11,000 nt of DNA from NCBI GenBank assembly GCA_934216625.1, contig CAKQCC010000020.1:1-11000 (forward strand), given 5' to 3'. Shown here in pieces: positions 6,586-11,000 of the stretch. This stretch comes from an uncultured Lactobacillaceae bacterium. GTDB lineage: Bacteria > Bacillota > Bacilli > Lactobacillales > Lactobacillaceae. The translations under genes were made by a program, and so were the position numbers. Position 1 is the first letter of the stretch. Each line of letters starts with the position of its first letter. The notes below the pieces were generated by a model. That model was not told the DNA's origin. It worked only from the letters and a program-made list of their open reading frames with translations, and ran no database searches.

Positions 6586-8157
6586 TCACTTAGCAGTTTG
6601 GGCTTGACGAGCGATTTCCTTCTTATGACCTTTATGTAAGTCATAAACAACCCATAAGAGTAAGGCAATGATAACTACATCAATGATGTAAGACGTTGGA
6701 TAAGCCCAACTCGTTTGTTCAGCTTGCTTATCAATGAAACCAGCCAAGGAATCAGGTAAGCTCTTCAAGTTCAAGTAGATTAAGGCAATGACTGAAATCC
6801 AGCCACAAATCTTAACCCATAACGCATTCTTGAAGCGATCCGTCATTTCAACCGGGCTATCAGTCATAATTAGTAACGGTAGCATGGAGAACGGCAAATC
6901 AAAGGCTAAGAAGACTTGTGAATTATTCATCAAGTTATTCAAAGCGGTGTGTTCTTGAATGGCACTATCACCACTCGTCAAGGATACACAAATCAGAACT
7001 GGAATGACGGAAATTACACGGGTAACCAAACGACGCATCCACAATGGCATCTTCATGTGAATGAAACCTTCCATGATTACTTGTCCAGTCAAAGTTCCAG
7101 TAATGGTTGAATTTTGTCCAGATGCTAACAAAGCAATGGCAAATAAAGTAGAAAGCAAACCACTCTTAGCTACATGGGCTAACGCCGGGTTAGTCATAGC
7201 ACTAGAGTTCTTTAAGGCATCGTACAAACCGAAGAAAGATGGATCTTTAACACCACCGGCTTTGAAGACGGCAACTCCAGTAATCAGTAAGAATGCGTTA
7301 ACGAAAAACGCAAACGTTAATTGAATATTGGAATCCCAAGTGGTGAACTTAACGGTTCGAGCAACGTCGTCCGGATCATTATGATCAGTCTTACGAGTTT
7401 GTGAAATTGAAGAGTGCAGGAACAAGTTATGCGGCATAACGGTCGCACCAACAATTCCTAAAGCACCAGTCAATGGAGTATCATTACCAGCATGAATACT
7501 AGTTGATACATCCTTTGGCTTCGGTACTAAGCCACCTAAAACACCCATCCAATTTGGCTTGGATAAGATAACTTGGTATAAGAATACCAATAAGATGACG
7601 GTAATCAAGCAAACTACTAACGCTTCGACTTTTCTGAAACCAATCAACGTTAACAGCAGCAGAACTAGAACATCAAGTACGGTAATAAATACCGAAATAA
7701 CTAGCGGAATTCCGAATAATAAGTTTAACGAAATCGCACCACCAATGACTTCCGCAATATCAGTGGCCATGATGGCTGCTTCAGTGAGTAGCCATAAGAT
7801 AATACCTAACGTAACTCCAGTTCGAGCACGCATTGCTTGAGCTAAGTCCATTTGGCTTACAATTCCCAGTTTAGCCGCCATGTATTGTAGTAACATTGCG
7901 ATTAAACTAGAAATTAAAACGACGGACATTAGTAAGTAACCGAAGTCTTGTCCACCAGTAATTGAAGTTGACCAATTACCAGGGTCCATATAACCAACGG
8001 CGACTAAAGCACCAGGTCCGGAATACGCAAACAACGTCTTCCAGAAACCCCAGTTCTTAGGAACAGCGATTGAACTGTTGATGTCTTCTAAGGACGGACC
8101 ATTGGCATAATGTAACTGAATTAATGGTTTATGTCCTTTTCTCAAAACCTTTTCCAC
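6586..8157 (-). CDS. mntH: Nramp-family divalent metal (Mn2+) transporter MntH
   Basis: This proton-coupled manganese importer of about 523 residues has eleven or so membrane segments. The metal-site motif of segment 1 is intact (DPGNW, 58-62), as is that of segment 6 (ATVMPHNLFLHSS, 238-250, with Ala238, Met241 and His243). The transport signature GQNSTITGTLTGQ is at 347-359. The soluble N-terminus (HYANGPSLEDINSSIAVPKN, 16-35) resembles that of other lactobacillar MntH proteins. The start is uncertain. GTG at 8157 has no well-placed ribosome site, while TTG at 8145 lies nine bases after AGGTG and would shorten the protein by four residues. No ATG precedes codon 57. The gene is transcribed with usp from the promoter at 8211-8239. 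Its codon choice differs from neighbouring genes (see findings). Confidence 0.96.
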   Translation of the reverse strand: MEKVLRKGHKPLIQLHYANGPSLEDINSSIAVPKNWGFWKTLFAYSGPGALVAVGYMDPGNWSTSITGGQDFGYLLMSVVLISSLIAMLLQYMAAKLGIVSQMDLAQAMRARTGVTLGIILWLLTEAAIMATDIAEVIGGAISLNLLFGIPLVISVFITVLDVLVLLLLTLIGFRKVEALVVCLITVILLVFLYQVILSKPNWMGVLGGLVPKPKDVSTSIHAGNDTPLTGALGIVGATVMPHNLFLHSSISQTRKTDHNDPDDVARTVKFTTWDSNIQLTFAFFVNAFLLITGVAVFKAGGVKDPSFFGLYDALKNSSAMTNPALAHVAKSGLLSTLFAIALLASGQNSTITGTLTGQVIMEGFIHMKMPLWMRRLVTRVISVIPVLICVSLTSGDSAIQEHTALNNLMNNSQVFLAFDLPFSMLPLLIMTDSPVEMTDRFKNALWVKICGWISVIALIYLNLKSLPDSLAGFIDKQAEQTSWAYPTSYIIDVVIIALLLWVVYDLHKGHKKEIARQAQTAK

Positions 8158-8172
8158 CTTTCTGTGAATTCA

Positions 8173-8201
8173 CCTCGTCGACTGATGAGGCTCTTTTCAT
8201 C
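8173..8201 (-). promoter_or_regulatory. mntH leader with two mutually exclusive short hairpins
   Basis: In the roughly 47-base leader, TCATC (8188-8184) can pair with GATGA just upstream (8201-8197), or, within CCTCATC (8190-8184), with GACGAGG downstream (8179-8173, one A-C mismatch). The second pairing would bury GAGG next to the start region. It does not resemble the yybP-ykoY manganese riboswitch that I know. The stems are short, so regulation here is a hypothesis. A perfect GTGAATTCAC palindrome follows at 8164-8173. Confidence 0.25.
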
Positions 8202-8210
8202 TTCGATTCG

Positions 8211-8239
8211 ATTGTACACCATTCTAATAATTTTTGAAA
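8211..8239 (-). promoter_or_regulatory. Promoter of mntH-usp
   Basis: On the minus strand TACAAT (8216-8211) is preceded at 17-base spacing by TTTCAA (8239-8234). The -10 is good and the -35 moderate. No clear metal-repressor palindrome overlaps it that I can recognise. Confidence 0.5.
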
Positions 8240-8261
8240 TGAAATTTAAAAATTAGCAAAA

Positions 8262-8288
8262 TAAAAAAGCCGCTAATTTTTTAGCGAC
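8262..8288 (-). terminator. Rho-independent terminator of the CPBP-sortase unit
   Basis: On the minus strand an eight-pair stem (GTCGCTAA with TTAGCGGC, one T-G wobble) closes an AAAA loop at 8288-8269 and is followed by six T and then ATTTT. It lies 27 bases after the sortase stop. Together with the mntH promoter it fills the 157-base gap between the two units. Confidence 0.88.
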
Positions 8289-8314
8289 CGTTAAGAAATA
8301 ATTATGAATAATTT

Positions 8315-9475
8315 TTAATACCCTTTTAACACGTCATGATTATTGGTCGGCCGACCGGTTTCTCGAATTAACGGCCGCGGTGCTCTACGCAAAAGCGACT
8401 GTTTGATTAAACGCCCTTGCAGCAATAATCGTCGACTGCCACTGTCGTTACACGTAATCAGCGTGATGATCGGTCGGTTCGTGTTATTAATCACGCCGAC
8501 GTCGTGCGGGTTAATGATTTTGCGGACGTTAATCCGGTAAGTGTAAATCTTTCGCATGTCGGTAACGTACACTAGCGTCCCGCGGTGAGCGTGAAAATAA
8601 AGTGGCGTAAACAACACTTTTTTACTAATCATGTGGTGACCAGCTAACGCGTAATTGCCCTGGCCCATTTTCTGATTTGGCTTCATCGTTCCGGCCGCCA
8701 GCATCAGCGTATTATTACCGACGCCCCGGCCAATTGGCAAGTGAATGCCGACCGAAGGAACCATGATCTGTCCCGCAAGTGAAACTTGATTAGCGTGGGC
8801 TCGAGCCCTGATTGCCTGACTCATTGAGGCTGGCCTAACCCGATCCATATCATAACTAACGGCTGATTGCCGATGACGAGTGACTTCAGAACGGGTCACC
8901 ACCGGACGATAATTATTAACCAAACGGGATTTAATCGGTTCGTACAAAACACAAAGCAACGCTATCAACATAAAGATCAGTGATAATCCGCCAAAGAATT
9001 TAGTGTCGTAGCGTTCCCAAAATCTGGCAAGCCAAGATCGGTCAAGTTCAGTACCAGATTGATAAACTGGGGTTTCGTTTGGGATTAACGAATTACGGTC
9101 CCGAATGATTCTGAGGACCCGCGGTAAATTCCTTGATTGATAATCTGTCAAGCGTAACGGTGAATTACGGTTCGCAAACCGCAGCTGAATCGTTGAGCTG
9201 TGCAATTCTAGCCGATAAACGTTGTCTTTAAAAATTAATCGATTACGATGACCATTAATCTGGGAATTCGGGATTAAAACGTTCTGGCCGCTGAACCGAC
9301 CGGAAGGATAATTACCCATAACCAAAATTCCGGCAAGTTCGAACGCAAAAATAGCGTGACACGTTTGTGAATGATTGAAACGTTTCAGCCTAAACCGGCC
9401 GCGGACGAAATCGTGCCGATCGTGGCTAAAGCCCATTTGAACCTTATAATTAATAACGTCATCCGCTCCCGGCAC
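8315..9475 (-). CDS. srtA: Class A sortase with a long cytoplasmic N-terminal extension
   Basis: A membrane-anchored transpeptidase that cuts LPxTG-type signals and links surface proteins to peptidoglycan. The C-terminal half is a complete sortase domain: catalytic His280 in NYALAGHHM (274-282), Cys342 in TLITC (338-342), and the catalytic Arg at 349 (SGSRR) with LLLQGRLI after it. A single membrane segment lies at about 161-178. Typical class A sortases have only a few residues before this segment; here about 160 polar and basic residues precede it and match nothing I recognise. A basic tail follows the domain (360-386). The start is unclear. GTG at 9475 lacks a ribosome site; ATG at 9436 has AAGG five bases before it. 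The frame is also open back to the CPBP stop at 9533 but contains only a possible ATT start. It is downstream of the CPBP protease gene in the same unit. Confidence 0.9.
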   Translation of the reverse strand: MPGADDVINYKVQMGFSHDRHDFVRGRFRLKRFNHSQTCHAIFAFELAGILVMGNYPSGRFSGQNVLIPNSQINGHRNRLIFKDNVYRLELHSSTIQLRFANRNSPLRLTDYQSRNLPRVLRIIRDRNSLIPNETPVYQSGTELDRSWLARFWERYDTKFFGGLSLIFMLIALLCVLYEPIKSRLVNNYRPVVTRSEVTRHRQSAVSYDMDRVRPASMSQAIRARAHANQVSLAGQIMVPSVGIHLPIGRGVGNNTLMLAAGTMKPNQKMGQGNYALAGHHMISKKVLFTPLYFHAHRGTLVYVTDMRKIYTYRINVRKIINPHDVGVINNTNRPIITLITCNDSGSRRLLLQGRLIKQSLLRRAPRPLIRETGRPTNNHDVLKGY

Positions 9476-9526
9476 GTAGTGAGAATTAGGTGGCGTTAAG
9501 TTTAAATTATAATTAATAAAATCATC
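9441..9526 (-). repeat. In-frame 23-base direct repeat, period 63, at the sortase 5' end
   Basis: Two 23-base copies (9504-9526 and 9441-9463) match at 19 of 23 positions, sharing TTATTAATTATAA on the minus strand. The offset is 63 bases, exactly 21 codons, so they read as DDFINYNL and DDVINYKV in the sortase frame. The outer copy lies between the CPBP stop and the first GTG. It also contains a TATAAT (9511-9506) that could be a -10 for the sortase. Confidence 0.55.
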
Positions 9527-9532
9527 CCCAAA

Positions 9533-10234
9533 TTAATGCAGGATCAGAACCAGAATTGGCACTACCGAAATTAAATTGTTTAGGGCGTGCATCAGAATCG
9601 AAGTCCGCAGGTTCCCCGATTTTTCGTAAGCGTAGCCCAAAAACATCCCGAGGGAAACGTAAACCGCAAAGCTGATTAGATTCGACACTAAATGTCCCGA
9701 AGCAAAAACCAGTCCGCTCGTCAGAATGGGCCACCAAAAATGCCTGGGGCCGAAAAACGCGTCCATTAGGTACCCGCGGAACACCAATTCTTCGAGAATT
9801 GGTGACAAGCAGACCATGCTGATGGTCATCACCACTAAAATCAAACGGTTCCGCGCCAGCAGCTGCATAATTAAATCGTTATTTTTACTCGAGACCTGAT
9901 GATTCACCATTAAATTAAGGTTATTCAAAGCAATTTCCAAAATAATTGCTAGGGCATAACACTTCACGATTAGCCAGAGGTCCTTTTTAGTAACCCGACG
10001 GACCGGATGCCAGCTGTGTTGCAGGTAAACCCGGCGAGCTAACCAGATGGCCACCGCAAACGCCGCGAAATAAGCCACCACGTAAATTGCGTTGTGAAGC
10101 GGACTGGCGGCATCGCTGATGAAGCGAATTGGCAGTTGAACAAAGCCCACCATTAGATACAGCAAAAGCAGCACGATAATTTTGGGGACGTAATTACGGA
10201 GCCACCGACCTAAATTTGTAAATAATTTACTCAT
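9533..10234 (-). CDS. CPBP-family intramembrane glutamic protease (Abi/CAAX)
   Basis: A 233-residue multi-pass membrane protein with all the CPBP motifs: EELVFR (148-153, the EExxxR pair with Glu149 and Arg153), FASGH (177-181, FxxxH), and HALNN (216-220, HxxxN). In Gram-positive bacteria this family includes CAAX-type proteases, bacteriocin-immunity proteins and regulators of membrane signalling; nothing here points to a bacteriocin. The ATG at 10234 has AAGGGTG about eleven bases upstream, a long spacing. The gene leads a unit with the class A sortase, whose open frame begins right after this stop codon in the same reading frame. A link to surface-protein processing is suggested by context only. 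Confidence 0.93.
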   Translation of the reverse strand: MSKLFTNLGRWLRNYVPKIIVLLLLYLMVGFVQLPIRFISDAASPLHNAIYVVAYFAAFAVAIWLARRVYLQHSWHPVRRVTKKDLWLIVKCYALAIILEIALNNLNLMVNHQVSSKNNDLIMQLLARNRLILVVMTISMVCLSPILEELVFRGYLMDAFFGPRHFWWPILTSGLVFASGHLVSNLISFAVYVSLGMFLGYAYEKSGNLRTSILMHALNNLISVVPILVLILH

Positions 10235-10279
10235 ATTAATTTAAACACCCTTTAGTGGTTTCAGAATCAGGACAAGCCA

Positions 10280-10287
10280 ATTATAAT
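10280..10287. promoter_or_regulatory. Shared palindromic -10 between divergent CPBP and HXXEE genes
   Basis: The palindrome AATTATAATT contains TATAAT on both strands: plus 10282-10287, 25 bases before the HXXEE start, and minus 10285-10280, 46 bases before the CPBP start. Neither strand has a good -35 at the expected spacing. If both are used, RNA polymerase could bind in only one direction at a time. Confidence 0.35.
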
Positions 10288-10311
10288 TAGTTAAGGAAAC
10301 GAAGCGATAAC

Positions 10312-10986
10312 GTGAGAAAGATTATTAACCATTGGTTCGATTTTAACGTAATCATTGCGGTTGCGATTGTCATCATGATCATCACCGAAAAAGGCAGTTT
10401 TGATTTCCAGCAACGGGTCATTTTGTTTGAATTCGCGTTCTGCAACGTTCATTTCTGGGAAGAATATTCTCATCCCGGCGACATGGCCGGAACCTTGAAC
10501 GTTGCTTTGTATCATAACCGAAAGGCACCCACGATCTACCCGTTTAACCAGGTTTCGGCAATTATCTGCAACTACCTGTTTGCCATTATCATCTGGCTAA
10601 TTCCGGCGTGCTTTCCGCACTGGACCTGGGCCGTATTAAGTGCCATCGTCTGGGGATTTATCGAATTCCTGCTGCACCTATTCTATTATCCGCACTTGAC
10701 CCGATCGTCAATGAGCGGCGGGATCGTGACTTCGTTGGTCGGTTTTCTACCGTGTGGAATTATTTACCTAGCTTTCGCCGCCAACGCCGGTGAATTGACG
10801 ATTTTTAACTTAATAATTGCAGTCATCTACCCTAGTCTATGGTATCTAATCATCTTCAGGTGGCTCGGCGGTAAAATCCTTGCCACCCCAAAGCCTAAAT
10901 TTCCGTTCACCACTCAACAGCTGATCAAATACGTAAGAAACGTGAAGAAACACCCGATTCATCACCACGAACCGGACGAATTCTAA
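10312..10986 (+). CDS. HXXEE-domain membrane protein
   Basis: The 224-residue protein carries the motif that names the HXXEE family: NVHFWEEYSHPGD (45-57), with His47, Glu50 and Glu51, followed by a second conserved His-containing segment (GFIEFLLHLFYYPHLT). There are about five hydrophobic segments and a His-rich basic tail (HPIHHHEPDEF). The conserved His and Glu residues suggest metal binding, but the family has no assigned function that I know. The start is GTG at 10312: an in-frame TAG lies just upstream and there is no earlier start. The ribosome site is weak (AAGGA 14 bases before, GAAG seven before). It is transcribed divergently from the CPBP gene; a T-rich tail begins after the stop but the window ends there. 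Confidence 0.8.
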   Translation: MRKIINHWFDFNVIIAVAIVIMIITEKGSFDFQQRVILFEFAFCNVHFWEEYSHPGDMAGTLNVALYHNRKAPTIYPFNQVSAIICNYLFAIIIWLIPACFPHWTWAVLSAIVWGFIEFLLHLFYYPHLTRSSMSGGIVTSLVGFLPCGIIYLAFAANAGELTIFNLIIAVIYPSLWYLIIFRWLGGKILATPKPKFPFTTQQLIKYVRNVKKHPIHHHEPDEF

Positions 10987-11000
10987 TCGTTTTTTTGCAT

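Noticed and set aside
8158..8210. mntH leader considered as a yybP-ykoY manganese riboswitch
   Set aside because: It is too short and lacks the conserved motifs I know for that class.
9376..9387. Perfect palindrome TGAAACGTTTCA, resembling a catabolite-repression (cre) site
   Set aside because: It is one base short of the cre consensus spacing and lies inside the sortase coding region; probably chance.
9522..9737. 71-codon minus-strand frame overlapping the end of the CPBP gene
   Set aside because: It is a shadow of the CPBP gene in another frame; the CPBP motif HALNN lies in the real frame.

Overview
The window looks like a chromosomal stretch from a low-to-mid GC Gram-positive bacterium, most likely a member of the Lactobacillaceae. 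The reasons are AGGAGG-type ribosome binding sites, frequent TTG and GTG starts, TTG/TATAAT-like promoters, a class A sortase, a CpsC/CpsD capsule-type tyrosine kinase pair, and an Nramp manganese importer sharing a transcription unit with a universal stress protein. The genus cannot be fixed from the sequence alone. I see no tRNA, rRNA, CRISPR array, transposase or phage gene.

Layout. (1) Positions 1-1313, minus strand: the start of an exopolysaccharide/capsule operon. A promoter is followed by a Wzz/CpsC chain-length co-polymerase and a CpsD tyrosine kinase cut by the window edge; the two genes are coupled by a TAATG overlap. (2) 1327-3890, minus: a two-gene unit with a DUF805 membrane protein followed by an unrecognised 717-residue basic, helical, soluble-looking protein. 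It reads toward the capsule promoter with no visible terminator. (3) 4055-5611, plus: two tandem TSUP (TauE/SafE) membrane transporters, closed by a symmetric hairpin at 5639-5664 that also serves the opposing gene. (4) 5727-6002, minus: a small protein with one membrane anchor. (5) 6120-8157, minus: mntH followed by a UspA-type protein, with a promoter, a leader containing overlapping short hairpins, and a strong terminator. (6) 8315-10234, minus: a CPBP-family intramembrane protease followed by a class A sortase with an unusual cytoplasmic N-terminal extension of about 160 residues; this unit also ends in a strong terminator. (7) 10312-10986, plus: a divergent HXXEE-domain membrane protein.

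Biologically the window is dominated by envelope functions (capsule assembly control, sortase, CPBP protease, several small membrane proteins) and by transport (manganese uptake, two putative anion exporters). The mntH-usp unit uses codons differently from its neighbours, in a way that suggests high expression. The least explained items are the 717-residue protein and the N-terminal extension of the sortase. No convincing multi-gene novel defence or mobile system is visible.
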